Origin: Ditibartonella choladocola
GTDB taxonomy: Bacteria; Pseudomonadota; Alphaproteobacteria; Rhizobiales; Rhizobiaceae
Direction: 5' to 3'
Assembly (NCBI RefSeq): GCF_002007565.1
Contig: NZ_CP015625.1
Span: 1,240,001 to 1,304,000, forward strand
DNA: 64,000 bases
Made by a program: the position numbers and the translations under genes. Shown here piece after piece: positions 30,549 to 40,370 of this stretch; within the stretch, counting starts at the first letter, position 1, and the number at the start of each line of letters is the position of its first letter. The notes below the pieces were generated by a model. It ran no database searches, was not told the origin of the DNA, and saw only the letters and a list, made by a program, of their open reading frames with translations.

Positions 30549-30717
30549 TGCTGAACTTGATGGAAAATCTGTAAACCCCGAAATCGTGACGATGCCTATC
30601 GGGGAAAATCAGGATTTGCCCTTAACACTTGGGTTTACAGGCAATGGGGAGGGGGGCAAAACTTCAAATTGCTTACGTTGTTCAAAACTGAACGGCCGAC
30701 AATGTTTTTTTGGGCTA

Positions 30718-30939
30718 TTAACTGCGGGGGCCGGTAATGATCGGGTCAATACCCGCATCCGGTTTGAACACAATGTTCTCGGTTTTTGGCGCCGACATTT
30801 TCGGTAACGCGGGAAGCGTTTGATGAATAGCCGGTCCCGAACTTATGTTTACATTTGTGGTGTCTTTGGCAATCGTAGCGGATACAATCCCTGTAACGAA
30901 AACTGATGATAAAACCAGAATTTTTGTCAGATATTTCAT
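30718..30939 (-). CDS. Small exported protein of unknown function
   Basis: 73 aa. It starts MKYLTKILVLSSVFVTGIVSATIA, a clear signal peptide with a likely cut at ATIA-KD. The mature part of about 48 residues is Pro/Ser/Thr-rich without cysteines and ends PIITGPRS. I recognise no family. AAAGGGC lies about 11 bases before the ATG. It sits between prfB and bcp, opposite in direction to prfB. The signal peptide and ribosome site make it more likely real than not. Confidence 0.55.
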   Translation of the reverse strand: MKYLTKILVLSSVFVTGIVSATIAKDTTNVNISSGPAIHQTLPALPKMSAPKTENIVFKPDAGIDPIITGPRS

Positions 30940-31006
30940 TTTGCCATATGCCCTTTATGGCAACTATTTGCGCACCAAAAAGTTAACAAATCCCTAACAG
31001 GCAAAT

Positions 31007-31477
31007 TCATGCGATAGCTTTGGCACTATCAAGAACAGCTTTTGCGTGACCGGGAACTTTTACCTTTCGCCAGATTTCAACAATCTTGCCGTTTTTATCA
31101 ATGAGAAAAGTGCTTCTCTCAACTCCCATATATTTCCGTCCATACATCGACTTTTCCACCCATACGCCATAGGCGTTAAGCGTTGTTTTTTCTTCGTCGG
31201 ATACCAGAATAAGGTCGAGATCGTGTTTCGATTTGAATTTATCGTGTTTTTCAGGTTTATCGGGCGACATTCCGATAATCGTAACGCCGATTTTGTCAAA
31301 TTCGGGTTTCAACTCTGTAAAATCATGTGCTTCCAACGTGCAGCCGCTTGTGTCATCTTTAGGATAGAAATACAGAACAACAGGATGTCCGCGAAGACCG
31401 GACAGGGTTTGTATCTTTCCGCTATCGCGCGGCAACTTGAAATCGGGGGCAATATCGCCTTTTTCCAACGTGGTCAT
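31007..31477 (-). CDS. bcp: Thioredoxin-dependent thiol peroxidase, BCP/PrxQ family
   Basis: Reduces hydrogen and organic peroxides in the cytoplasm. 156 aa from the ATG at 31477, which has AAGAAAGG well placed; a further ATG at 31495 is the alternative. The peroxidatic cysteine is Cys46 in TSGCTLEAHDF. E. coli Bcp has a resolving cysteine five residues later; here that position is His51, and no other cysteine is visible. So this is a one-cysteine form that must be resolved by a partner thiol. The downstream motif VERSTFLIDKNGKI is typical of the family. Confidence 0.92.
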   Translation of the reverse strand: MTTLEKGDIAPDFKLPRDSGKIQTLSGLRGHPVVLYFYPKDDTSGCTLEAHDFTELKPEFDKIGVTIIGMSPDKPEKHDKFKSKHDLDLILVSDEEKTTLNAYGVWVEKSMYGRKYMGVERSTFLIDKNGKIVEIWRKVKVPGHAKAVLDSAKAIA

Positions 31478-31633
31478 TCTATAACCTTTCTTCATAGAAG
31501 CTTTCTTCTGGGAGAAGATGTAAAATTACATTATAAAACTCATGAATCAACATTAATCGGTGCTATAACGAGTCACAGATTATTCATTCTACACCGTTCA
31601 ATGTAGCGAGCGAAAAACAGGATTGGTTGTGAT

Positions 31634-34600
31634 TTGACAGGTCCACATGAAGAGATTCGCTTTAAAAAAAGCGAGATAAAAAGCCTCGACCAGTTTCCTT
31701 CGTCTCGCCATGGAGACGGAGTGAAAGTCGATACCCCACGCCAACGTAAAAAATTATTGAAACGCTGTTTTCACATCATCCTATGGGCGGCTTTTATAGT
31801 CATCGTAATGCTGGGCTTGATATTCTCGCTTTTGAAAGTTGGCATTAGCGGCCAATATCTGACACAAAAAATGCAGGCGACATTGTCCCAGCAACTGGGT
31901 GATTATGCGCATGTCAAAATAAATGATGCACGACTATCTTTGGATGAAGATTATCATCTGGCACTTGAGACACAGAATGTTATGCTGGACGATATAAAGG
32001 ATGGCGTAAAGGTAGACCAGATCGGAGTGTTTCGCGTCGGTTTTTCATCCTGGGGATTGCTCTTGGGCAAGCTACAGATAGCACAGATCGAACTACATGA
32101 TGCGAATGTGCTGTTACCTCAGTCACAAGGTCCGGGGTTTTTGGCACAGTTACCGAAAGATTCCTATGGTCGGGTTGATCCTGATGCAACCGCCAATATT
32201 CTATTTCCCGCTTTTGACGCGAGCGCCGATAAATTACGTTCAATGTCAATCAATGTTCTGGTATTGAAAAATATTTCTCTGCGTATGCCGGGAACAGATG
32301 GCACGATTTTAGGAATAAAAAATCTCGATTTGCGCATGAGGTGGAAAACGGCCACGCTGTTGTCGGCCTTGACGTGGAATGGTCAGGAAATAGATCTTGA
32401 AGCAAATGCAAATTATATCGACCGACATGCACGGGATATTACACTTGACGTTAAATCACTTCCGCTACATTTGGGGGCTGCCGACGATGTTTCACCATTC
32501 TTACCAAATGGCCATACGAATAACGGGCATTTCAGATTAAAAGGCAAAGCCGATCTGACAGTCGAGGCTCATCGCACCAGTATCGACGAGGAACCGGTTG
32601 TGCGCACGCAACTTGCCATGTCCGAAGGGGTTATGGATTTCGGCACCGAACAGAATATTCCATCGAAGTTCAATCTCAACCTGCTGCACATGCCCCACAG
32701 CAACAAGATCGAATTCGAACCGTCACTGCTACAGATTGGCGGATTGGTCATTCCCTTTAACGGGGCTATCGGGTTAACACCGGCCAATGCCGAAACGGAT
32801 AGACCGGTGAATGATTACCGTTTTGAAATTGTAGCACAACACGCGGTTAGTGCTTCAAACGAGGTGCCGGATATAGCACTCCGCTTTGAAATGAAGCTTG
32901 CAGGCCAATTCAACAGTGCCGATAAAAAAGCCATTATGGATGAAATTACCGTCAACACTCCGCATGGTAATTTGATGGGGCAGGGCAGCCTGAAATTCGG
33001 TACAGGGTCTCCGGAAACGATTTTTGTTCTCCATGTTCCACAAATGGACGTTGCAGAAGCCAAACAATTGTGGCCGGTCAATATTTCTCCGGGTGCAAGA
33101 AGATGGGTTGTGTCGCATATTTTTGGTGGTCAATTAAAAAATGGTTCGATTGAAATAGCCCTACCACAAGGCTATTTCCAATCGGGTATTCCGGCAGGCA
33201 CACTTTCCGGCAATGAAGTCAAGATCAGAACCGATATTGTCAATACGCGTTCGGACCTCGTTGGTGATTTGCCTGCTTTACGCGATGCTTCCGGCAATGT
33301 TGCGGTTGACGGTATGACGACGACAATAACGCTTGATAGCGGTGCCAGTTATCTTTCCGAAGGTCGTAAGATCGAAGCTGTCGAAGGAACTATGGTAATA
33401 CCATGGGGGCCACAGCGGCCTGTCTTTGCCGATATGGACTTGACTGCACGGGGTGAGATAAATGCTGCCGGAGAGATGATCGGATATTCGCCTATAAATG
33501 CCCGTCATCGTCTGCCTTTCAATTCCGATCATGCGCAAGGTAATGTCGAGGCGGAAATCAAGCTCAGATTTCCGGTAACACGAGACAATCCGCGTGGAGA
33601 AATAACTTACAGTGCACATGTCAACTTCAGTGATTTTTCCGTTCCTGATCCTATCGAAAACAACTCCGTCAGCAATGCGTCAGGTACTGCCGATGTCGAT
33701 AAATCGGGAATTGTTCTGGAAGCTAACGGCTTACTGAACGAGTTTCCTGCGCAAATAAAGCTCGTTCAACCTTTCGAGAATTCCGGCTTGCAAAAAAGTG
33801 AGAAAATCACGCTTAATATCGACGATACAATTCGGGCGAAACACTTTGCTTTTCTCAATAACTTCCTTTCAGGCCCTGTGGCTGTCGAAATTGGACAGGA
33901 TAATAATGGAAAGCGTCATTTTAACGCCGATCTGACAAATGCCGATCTTGAATTTTCGTGGGCAGGCTGGAAAAAAGGGAAAGGCATGGCCGCTCATGCG
34001 CAATTCGATATGCCTTCAAACATAAAAGATAAACCGGATTACTCGATTGAAAACTTTGCTTTGTCGGGGCAAAATCTCGATGTAGCGGGTCAAATCCATA
34101 TCAAGGATAAGCAATTTTTCGGTGCGGAATTTTCCAAAGCTAATTTAAGCCGAAATGACGATTTGGCATTGAAAGTGATAAGTTCCGGAAAATCCTATCA
34201 TATCGAGGCTACAGGCAAGAGCTTTGACGGACGCGCACTCATTCAACAACTTGGAAAAACAACAAAAAACAATGCAAATGATAAAACCGCAATTTCCTTG
34301 CATGCCTCTATCGGAAATCTTGCAGGTTTTTATGGTGAAGAGTTGACAAATGTAAATGCAACTTACGAGATAACAGAACAGAAAGCTGTGCAATTTTCAC
34401 TAAGCGGTTCAACGCATAGTCGCCAGTCAATCAATGTAGAGACACAAAAGAGTCAAGGTCGCCAGACTGTCAGCGCAAGAAGCAACGATGCGGGTGCGCT
34501 CATGCGGTTCATGAATTATTACGACAAAATTCGCGGCGGTGTCTTGAAAGCCGATTTGAATTCATCATCCGGTCAACCGCTGTCAGGCCGCGTTAGTATA

Positions 34601-35059
34601 AGAAATTTCGAGGTTGTTGATGAACCGCGACTTGCGACGATTGTTTCATCTCGTCCAAGTGGAGGTGGAAAAAGCTTGAACGAAGCCGTGAGGGGTAAAA
34701 TTAACAGCTCAAGCGTCGGTTTTGATCTGGCCTATGCCCATATCGGGAAAGGTGATAATTATCTTGTACTTGATCGGGGTGTTTTGCGCGGGCCGACAGT
34801 CGGGGCAACATTTCAGGGTGTTCTTTATGATGTTTCGGGAAATATGTCGATTACCGGAACTTTCATGCCTGCCTATGGTTTAAACCGCCTCTTCGGTGAT
34901 TTGCCAATCATAGGACAAGTTTTGGGGAACGGGCGCGATCGTGGCTTGATAGGGATTACATTTAAAATCGAGGGCAACGCAAAACACCCGCAAGTCATGG
35001 TTAATCCGATTTCGGTTATTGCTCCGGGTATCTTCCGGTCAATCTTCGAGTTTCAATAA
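31634..35059 (+). CDS. Giant AsmA/YhdP-like envelope protein (DUF3971)
   Basis: 1141 aa. A basic cytoplasmic N-terminus (RQRKKLLKR) and one membrane helix at about residues 48-70 precede a very long periplasmic part. That part is built of repeated beta-rich stretches, with the conserved C-terminal block NYLVLDRGVLRGPTVGATFQG...SITGTFMPAYGLNRLFGDLPIIGQVLG and the end FKIEGNAKHPQVMVNP. This C-terminus is the hallmark of YhdP/AsmA-like proteins, thought to form bridges carrying phospholipids between inner and outer membrane. The reported start is a TTG; no ATG precedes the membrane helix. A GTG in GDGVKVD (residue 30) is an alternative. It is divergent from bcp. Confidence 0.82.
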   Translation: MTGPHEEIRFKKSEIKSLDQFPSSRHGDGVKVDTPRQRKKLLKRCFHIILWAAFIVIVMLGLIFSLLKVGISGQYLTQKMQATLSQQLGDYAHVKINDARLSLDEDYHLALETQNVMLDDIKDGVKVDQIGVFRVGFSSWGLLLGKLQIAQIELHDANVLLPQSQGPGFLAQLPKDSYGRVDPDATANILFPAFDASADKLRSMSINVLVLKNISLRMPGTDGTILGIKNLDLRMRWKTATLLSALTWNGQEIDLEANANYIDRHARDITLDVKSLPLHLGAADDVSPFLPNGHTNNGHFRLKGKADLTVEAHRTSIDEEPVVRTQLAMSEGVMDFGTEQNIPSKFNLNLLHMPHSNKIEFEPSLLQIGGLVIPFNGAIGLTPANAETDRPVNDYRFEIVAQHAVSASNEVPDIALRFEMKLAGQFNSADKKAIMDEITVNTPHGNLMGQGSLKFGTGSPETIFVLHVPQMDVAEAKQLWPVNISPGARRWVVSHIFGGQLKNGSIEIALPQGYFQSGIPAGTLSGNEVKIRTDIVNTRSDLVGDLPALRDASGNVAVDGMTTTITLDSGASYLSEGRKIEAVEGTMVIPWGPQRPVFADMDLTARGEINAAGEMIGYSPINARHRLPFNSDHAQGNVEAEIKLRFPVTRDNPRGEITYSAHVNFSDFSVPDPIENNSVSNASGTADVDKSGIVLEANGLLNEFPAQIKLVQPFENSGLQKSEKITLNIDDTIRAKHFAFLNNFLSGPVAVEIGQDNNGKRHFNADLTNADLEFSWAGWKKGKGMAAHAQFDMPSNIKDKPDYSIENFALSGQNLDVAGQIHIKDKQFFGAEFSKANLSRNDDLALKVISSGKSYHIEATGKSFDGRALIQQLGKTTKNNANDKTAISLHASIGNLAGFYGEELTNVNATYEITEQKAVQFSLSGSTHSRQSINVETQKSQGRQTVSARSNDAGALMRFMNYYDKIRGGVLKADLNSSSGQPLSGRVSIRNFEVVDEPRLATIVSSRPSGGGKSLNEAVRGKINSSSVGFDLAYAHIGKGDNYLVLDRGVLRGPTVGATFQGVLYDVSGNMSITGTFMPAYGLNRLFGDLPIIGQVLGNGRDRGLIGITFKIEGNAKHPQVMVNPISVIAPGIFRSIFEFQ

Positions 35060-35426
35060 ACCCGCTATATGACAGCCACGATCGACAAAGATAGGGTTGG
35101 TTTTCATTCACTTGCCGATGAGCTGATGTTCAAGGGTTTCCGTGCGATGCCAGTTTCTTCCAGTTTGCGTTTCATTTGATAAACTCAACTCGGCTGAGTA
35201 ACCGAAAATAATTTATCTATGCCAGCGAGAAGGCGCGTTTGTCTGTGAGTTAGACGCGAAGGTGCGATCTATCGTCACCAGCTTTCGGGAAAAGTTTTTG
35301 CCAATATCACGGGACTGTTATGACCGACATCCATTTGTTGCAAAGCCGGATTTGCAACAAATTGAGGTAATCTGAAATTTTCTGCACAAAGCCCGTAAAC
35401 GGAAGCAGTTTATATTTTGTTCGGGG
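35060..35426. other. Gap between the AsmA-like gene and tyrS (convergent)
   Basis: 367 bp with no gene and no convincing terminator hairpin. Confidence 0.5.
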
Positions 35427-36680
35427 TTACGATGGTGTCACGAGGACGTGTTTCTTTTTTCCGAAAGACAATTTTATAACGCCGTCGGCATTAACATCAT
35501 TTTCGGTTATGGAACGCTTCTCATCTTCGACCAATACGTCGTTGACACGTATGCCACCACCTTGCACGTGACGCCGCGCCTCACCGTTCGATTTGGCAAA
35601 GCCTGCTTTAACCAACAATGTCAAAAGGCCCACTCCGGCTTTAAGTTCGTCCGATGAAACCTTGATTTTCGGAAGGTCATGACTGACCTCACCTTCTTCA
35701 AAAGTTTTGCGGGCTGTTTCGGCGGCCTTTTCTGCTGCTTCGCGGCCATGCAGCATGGCCGTGATTTCTGTTGCCAGAATTTTTTTCACATCGTTGATTT
35801 CCGAACCTTGTAGCGCCGAAAGGCGATTTATTTCGTCCATAGGCAAGGTCGTGTAGAGCTTCAGAAAACGTGAAACGTCGGCGTCTTCTGTATTGCGCCA
35901 ATATTGCCAGAAGTCGTAAGGAGAAAGCATTTCCGCATTGAGCCAAAGAGCACCGTTCAGCGATTTTCCCATTTTTGCGCCGGAGGCTGTCGTCAATAAT
36001 GGTGAGGTCAATGCAAAAAGCTGTGGTGTGTCCATACGGTGTCCGAGATCAATACCGTTGACGATGTTTCCCCATTGATCCGAACCGCCCATCTGCATAC
36101 GCAAGCCGAACCGTTTATTGAGTTCGACAAAATCATAGGCTTGCAAGATCATATAATTGAATTCGAGAAATGAAAGGGAATGCTCTCTATCCATCCGCAA
36201 TTTGACCGAATCAAAGGAAAGCATTTTGTTGACCGAGAAAAAACGGCCGACATCGCGCAAAAATTCTATATAGTTCAAATCCCTCAGCCAATCGGCATTG
36301 TTGACCATGATTGCATCTGTGGCACCATCACCGAATTTTATATAATTCGAGAAAACTTTTTTGATACCTGCGATATTGGAGTCAATTTTATCAACAGTGA
36401 GTAATTTGCGCGCCTCGTCTTTGAAAGACGGGTCTCCGATCATTCCGGTTCCCCCTCCCATCAGAGCTATGGGGCGATGGCCTGTTTGTTGCAACCAGTG
36501 AAGCATCATAATCTGGATCAGGCTGCCTGCATGAAGACTTGCGGCTGTTGGATCAAATCCGATATAACCGGTTACAACTTCTTTCGACAACAGGTCGTCG
36601 AGACCTTTTTCGTCGGACATTTGGTGAATAAAACCACGCTCGCTCATAACATTGAGGAAATCGGATTTAAAAGCGGACAT
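35427..36680 (-). CDS. tyrS: Tyrosyl-tRNA synthetase
   Basis: Class I synthetase charging tRNA-Tyr. 417 aa, the normal bacterial length. The HIGH motif is HAGS at residues 50-53 and the KMSKS loop is KMGKS in [16 protein letters not shown]. The specificity region [17 protein letters not shown] and GGSDQWGNI are both present. A C-terminal S4 RNA-binding domain ([25 protein letters not shown]) closes the protein. TTTAGGAAAAAATCTG precedes the ATG. It is divergent from anmK, a pairing I recall from other alphaproteobacteria. Confidence 0.96.
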   Translation of the reverse strand: MSAFKSDFLNVMSERGFIHQMSDEKGLDDLLSKEVVTGYIGFDPTAASLHAGSLIQIMMLHWLQQTGHRPIALMGGGTGMIGDPSFKDEARKLLTVDKIDSNIAGIKKVFSNYIKFGDGATDAIMVNNADWLRDLNYIEFLRDVGRFFSVNKMLSFDSVKLRMDREHSLSFLEFNYMILQAYDFVELNKRFGLRMQMGGSDQWGNIVNGIDLGHRMDTPQLFALTSPLLTTASGAKMGKSLNGALWLNAEMLSPYDFWQYWRNTEDADVSRFLKLYTTLPMDEINRLSALQGSEINDVKKILATEITAMLHGREAAEKAAETARKTFEEGEVSHDLPKIKVSSDELKAGVGLLTLLVKAGFAKSNGEARRHVQGGGIRVNDVLVEDEKRSITENDVNADGVIKLSFGKKKHVLVTPS

Positions 36681-36791
36681 CAGATTTTTTCCTAAAAAAA
36701 GTCATGCATAGAAAACAATATTCAACTGTTTTGAGGGCTTTATCATAAAATAGATGTGATTCACAAGGAAACACGCTACGGGAAACTTAAT

Positions 36792-37919
36792 ATGCGCGCG
36801 ACAAAAACGGCCATTGGCCTTATGAGCGGAACGTCGATGGATGGAATTGATGCGGCTGTGCTTGTAAGCGATGGCGAAAACGAAATAAAAATTATCGGCC
36901 ATTTGTCGAGTCAATATGACACAAATTTTCGCAAACGGTTGAAAGAAATACTGGATGATGTAACCGAAGTGAAGAGCCGAGACGAACTCCCTGTGGCTGC
37001 TTTGACTATCGAGCGCGAATTGACACTTAGACATGCAGATATTGTCAAAAAATTACTCAAGAAATATGGAATGCTGCCAGCCGATGTAAATCTTGTCGGT
37101 TTTCACGGACAAACTATTCTGCATAAGCCGGAAAGCGGACTGACTATCCAATTGGGTGATGGAAAGCTTCTCGCTCAAAACTGTGGTATTGACGTGATTT
37201 TCGATCTCCGCTCGAATGATATGAAGCATGGCGGGCAAGGAGCACCGCTTGTGCCGGTTTACCATCGTGCTTTGATAAAGAAAATGAAGGGTAAGATCGA
37301 TTTTCCGGTTGCATTCGTCAATATTGGCGGAATTTCCAACCTGACTTTCATAGGTAAAAATGACGAACTTTATGCTTTTGATTGCGGGCCGGGAAATGTT
37401 TTGATTGACCAGTGGATGTCTTTGAGGAGAGATAAACCATACGACCGTAATGGCGAAGCCGGTCTTCACGGAACGATAATCGAACCGATCGTCGAAGCAT
37501 ATCGTCATCACCCGTTTTTCAATGAAAAAAAGTCCGGTTCTCTTGATTGGCGCAGTTTTGAACCCTTGTCTGACAACACAATATCTGTCGAAGATGGTGC
37601 AGCAACACTGAGTTTCATTACAGCTTATGGAATTGTCAATTCATTCAGGCATCTCCCTATATTGCCGAAAACACTCGTGGTGTCAGGTGGTGGTGCATAT
37701 AACCATGCTATTATGGCGTCATTGGAAAGCCTCGCTAAAGAATACGACATTGTCACATTAACTGCGCAATCATTAAATCTATCTTCGGATTTTATCGAAG
37801 CGGAAGCGTGGGCCTATCTTGCAATCAGATCGAGTTACGGTTTGCCGATTACTTTTCCGACGACAACAGGATGCTCGTCACCACAGTCGGGTGGTGTGTT
37901 GGCAAAGCACGGGTTTTGA
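36792..37919 (+). CDS. anmK: Anhydro-N-acetylmuramic acid kinase
   Basis: Opens and phosphorylates 1,6-anhydro-MurNAc to MurNAc 6-phosphate in peptidoglycan recycling. 375 aa from the ATG at 36792. The actin-like ATPase signature GLMSGTSMDG is at residues 9-18. GFHGQTILH, LVPVYHRAL, VNIGGISNLTFI and FDCGPGNVLID follow in family order, with VSGGGAYN late. The open frame reaches upstream to a GTG at 36756, but the extra 12 residues are not family-like. Together with the amidase and PBP1A it belongs to the murein cycle. Confidence 0.94.
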   Translation: MRATKTAIGLMSGTSMDGIDAAVLVSDGENEIKIIGHLSSQYDTNFRKRLKEILDDVTEVKSRDELPVAALTIERELTLRHADIVKKLLKKYGMLPADVNLVGFHGQTILHKPESGLTIQLGDGKLLAQNCGIDVIFDLRSNDMKHGGQGAPLVPVYHRALIKKMKGKIDFPVAFVNIGGISNLTFIGKNDELYAFDCGPGNVLIDQWMSLRRDKPYDRNGEAGLHGTIIEPIVEAYRHHPFFNEKKSGSLDWRSFEPLSDNTISVEDGAATLSFITAYGIVNSFRHLPILPKTLVVSGGGAYNHAIMASLESLAKEYDIVTLTAQSLNLSSDFIEAEAWAYLAIRSSYGLPITFPTTTGCSSPQSGGVLAKHGF

Positions 37920-38112
37920 TTGTGAGGGAAAATCAAGTGGTTAAGTCAATTCAAAAAAATAACCACGGAAGCGACGATTTCTATCTTTGAATAGCTTTAA
38001 CATCATTTTCATTAATCAAAATTTTTCTCGCCGTTTTCGGTATATTGTAAATCCGTTTTCAGGTGTATTGTTTGGTTCGTTTTGAACGCGTCTATTTTTC
38101 AAATTCTGAAAA

Positions 38113-38153
38113 CAAAAAATAAAAATAAACCCTTGCGAGTGTTTCGCAAGGGC
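38113..38153 (-). terminator. Terminator of the alpha/beta hydrolase gene
   Basis: Perfect 9-bp stem CCCTTGCGA/TCGCAAGGG at 38130-38138 and 38144-38152, followed on the - strand by TTTATTTTTATTTTTT. Confidence 0.9.
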
Positions 38154-38196
38154 CGCTACCTTCAAAGTTTCAACAAACTTTCTGAAATGCGGAGTT

Positions 38197-38871
38197 TTAA
38201 CGCAGGCGCTTCATACGCGGTTCGGACAATTCACCATTAAGACGACGGTCGAGGTAGTTGGCGCAATCGTCGATAAGCTCGTCAACCTGACCGGCAAAAA
38301 AGTGGTTTGCACCTTCAATAATCTGCTGGGTAATTGTAATGCCTTTTTGTGTTTTGAGCTTGTCGACAAGCCCTTGAACATCTTTAGCCGGCGCTACCCG
38401 ATCAGCATCTCCATGAATGATAAGGCCTGACGACGGGCAGGGGGCAAGAAACGAAAAGTCATAAATATTCGGTTGTGGCGCAACCGATATGAAACCTTCA
38501 ATTTCCGGTCGACGCATCAAAAGTTGCATCCCGATCCATGCGCCGAATGAATAACCGGCTACCCAGCAATTTTTTGAATCCGGATGCAAGGCTTGCACCC
38601 AGTCCAACGCGGCAGCCGCGTCGGATAATTCCCCCGCACCATGGTCGAACTCACCTTGGCTGCGACCGATACTGCGGAAATTGAAACGCAATGTGGTAAA
38701 ACCGCGTTGTTGGAACATATAAAACAAGTCGTAAACGATCTTGTTATTCATTGTTCCGCCGAACTGTGGATGTGGATGAAGAACAATAGCTATAGGAGCA
38801 TTTTTTTCCGGTGAGGGTTGATAACGACCTTCAAGGCGACCCGCGGGACCATTGAAAATGACTTCAGGCAT
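38197..38871 (-). CDS. Alpha/beta hydrolase
   Basis: 224 aa from the ATG at 38871, which has a strong TAAGGAG 9 bases upstream; the open frame runs 22 codons further but without support. The nucleophile elbow GYSFGA is at 106-111 (Ser108). The acid is Asp155 or Asp157 in HGDADRV and the base His190 in GANHFF. LHPHPQFGGTMNNKIV near residue 31 is typical of a group of short cytoplasmic hydrolases in Rhizobiales without known substrate. It is divergent from the IscS-type gene. No signal peptide is visible. Confidence 0.88.
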   Translation of the reverse strand: MPEVIFNGPAGRLEGRYQPSPEKNAPIAIVLHPHPQFGGTMNNKIVYDLFYMFQQRGFTTLRFNFRSIGRSQGEFDHGAGELSDAAAALDWVQALHPDSKNCWVAGYSFGAWIGMQLLMRRPEIEGFISVAPQPNIYDFSFLAPCPSSGLIIHGDADRVAPAKDVQGLVDKLKTQKGITITQQIIEGANHFFAGQVDELIDDCANYLDRRLNGELSEPRMKRLR

Positions 38872-39050
38872 CAAGCACTCCTTATTATACCGGTTGGAAA
38901 GCCCATCATTAGACAAATGGATATAATCAGCTTCCAACCGTTTTGAATGTTAAAAAAATATCTGAAGATTAGATAGTCTGTTATGGGTGCACTTTTCAAG
39001 GAAATTGCGCTAATGATGCATTTGAAAGAATAAATTTTGCGAGGCTTTTT

Positions 39051-40196
39051 ATGTCATCTTCAAGATGCTATCTCGATTATAATGCAACAACTCCATTATC
39101 AGATGCGGCGCGCAATGCGCTTGTCGACGCTCTGGATGTTTATGGCAATCCTTCATCAGTCCATCAGGAAGGACGTGCTGCAAAGGCTTTATTGGAAAAG
39201 GCACGCAGGCAGGTAGCCAAACGTCTTCATACCGAAGCAGATCACGTTGTATTTACTTCAGGTGCAACCGAGGCAGCCATGACGCTGCTTACACCCCATT
39301 ATAAAATGGGTCGTTCGGATGTCTCTTTTTCCAAAGTTTACATAGGAGCAACCGAACATCCCTGTATCGGCAAAGGTGGCCGTTTTGATAAAGACCGGCA
39401 AGACCATATCGGAGTTGACGAAAACGGTATTATCAATATTGAGGAACTTGAACAAAAACTCGCCCGACATGATAAATCCCAAGGTTTGCCAATGGTTGCC
39501 ATTCAAGCGGCGAATGGCGAAACCGGTGTCATCCAGCCGATCGGAAAAATTGCCGATGTCGTCAAACAATCGGGTGGCGTGCTTATTGTCGACATAGTCC
39601 AGTATATCGGTAAACTTCCTGTCAATATCGAGAGTTTTGGAGGGGATTTCTTTATTGTTGCCGCACACAAGATCGGCGGCCCGAAAGGAGTGGGTGCATT
39701 TGTTGCAACCGGCAGCGCACTGATGCCCGAAGCGATGATTCTTGGAGGAGGGCAAGAGAAGGGCTTCCGTTCAGGAACCGAGTCCATTCCTTTGATCGCA
39801 TCTTTCGGAGCAGCAATGGAGCAAAAGCCTACAACGCAGGATCTTGACCATTCCAAAGCACTTCAAATGCGTTTGGAAAACGGTTTGCATCAGTTAAGCA
39901 ACAAACTTGTGATTTACGGAGAACATGCGCCCCGCCTTCCAAACACAACCTATTTTGCAATAGAAGGCTTGAAGGCGGAAACGGTGCAAATAGGCCTTGA
40001 TCTGGCGGGGTTTGCGGTTTCGGCAGGTTCTGCCTGTTCTTCAGGAAAAGTCAAACAAAGCGGCGTTCTCGAAGCAATGGGCTACCACGTCCCCGACGGG
40101 GCAATTCGTGTCTCTACGGGCACACGAACCAGCCTCAAAAACATTGACGATTTTCTGGCTGCTTTTCAAAAAATCATCCAAAATTCAAAAATTTGA
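39051..40196 (+). CDS. Cysteine desulfurase, IscS/NifS type
   Basis: A PLP enzyme that takes sulfur from cysteine and passes it as persulfide to Fe-S scaffold proteins or tRNA thiolation. 381 aa. His103 stacks on PLP (TEHPC), Lys207 binds PLP (AAHKIGGPKG), and the sulfur-carrying Cys329 is in SAGSACSSGKV on a long flexible loop, as in group I desulfurases. It starts with GCGAGG upstream. It lies 174 bp before sufB in the same direction, so two desulfurases of different groups (this one and SufS) share one locus. This arrangement is known from related genomes. Confidence 0.92.
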   Translation: MSSSRCYLDYNATTPLSDAARNALVDALDVYGNPSSVHQEGRAAKALLEKARRQVAKRLHTEADHVVFTSGATEAAMTLLTPHYKMGRSDVSFSKVYIGATEHPCIGKGGRFDKDRQDHIGVDENGIINIEELEQKLARHDKSQGLPMVAIQAANGETGVIQPIGKIADVVKQSGGVLIVDIVQYIGKLPVNIESFGGDFFIVAAHKIGGPKGVGAFVATGSALMPEAMILGGGQEKGFRSGTESIPLIASFGAAMEQKPTTQDLDHSKALQMRLENGLHQLSNKLVIYGEHAPRLPNTTYFAIEGLKAETVQIGLDLAGFAVSAGSACSSGKVKQSGVLEAMGYHVPDGAIRVSTGTRTSLKNIDDFLAAFQKIIQNSKI

Positions 40197-40217
40197 AAAA
40201 CAGTACTTGCAATCCAC

Positions 40218-40234
40218 TTTAGAACCGTTTTAAA
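40218..40234. promoter_or_regulatory. Candidate Irr box (iron control element) before sufB
   Basis: TTTAGAACCGTTTTAAA, 136 bp before the sufB ATG. It matches the ICE consensus TTTAGAA-N3-TTCTAAA, described in Rhizobiales as the binding site of the haem-sensing iron regulator Irr, with one mismatch (TTTTAAA for TTCTAAA). The position upstream of an Fe-S assembly operon fits. Binding is not shown. Confidence 0.55.
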
Positions 40235-40370
40235 CAAAGTCAAATAAGCTTGACTGGATTTATCATGTTTTTTCATTGAAGTCTGGTGAATGAAACCCTA
40301 AATCAGGTTATGCTTATTTTGGTTTAATCGACAACTGCCGGTTTTTGACCCGGCCAGGAGGGAGAAGCCC

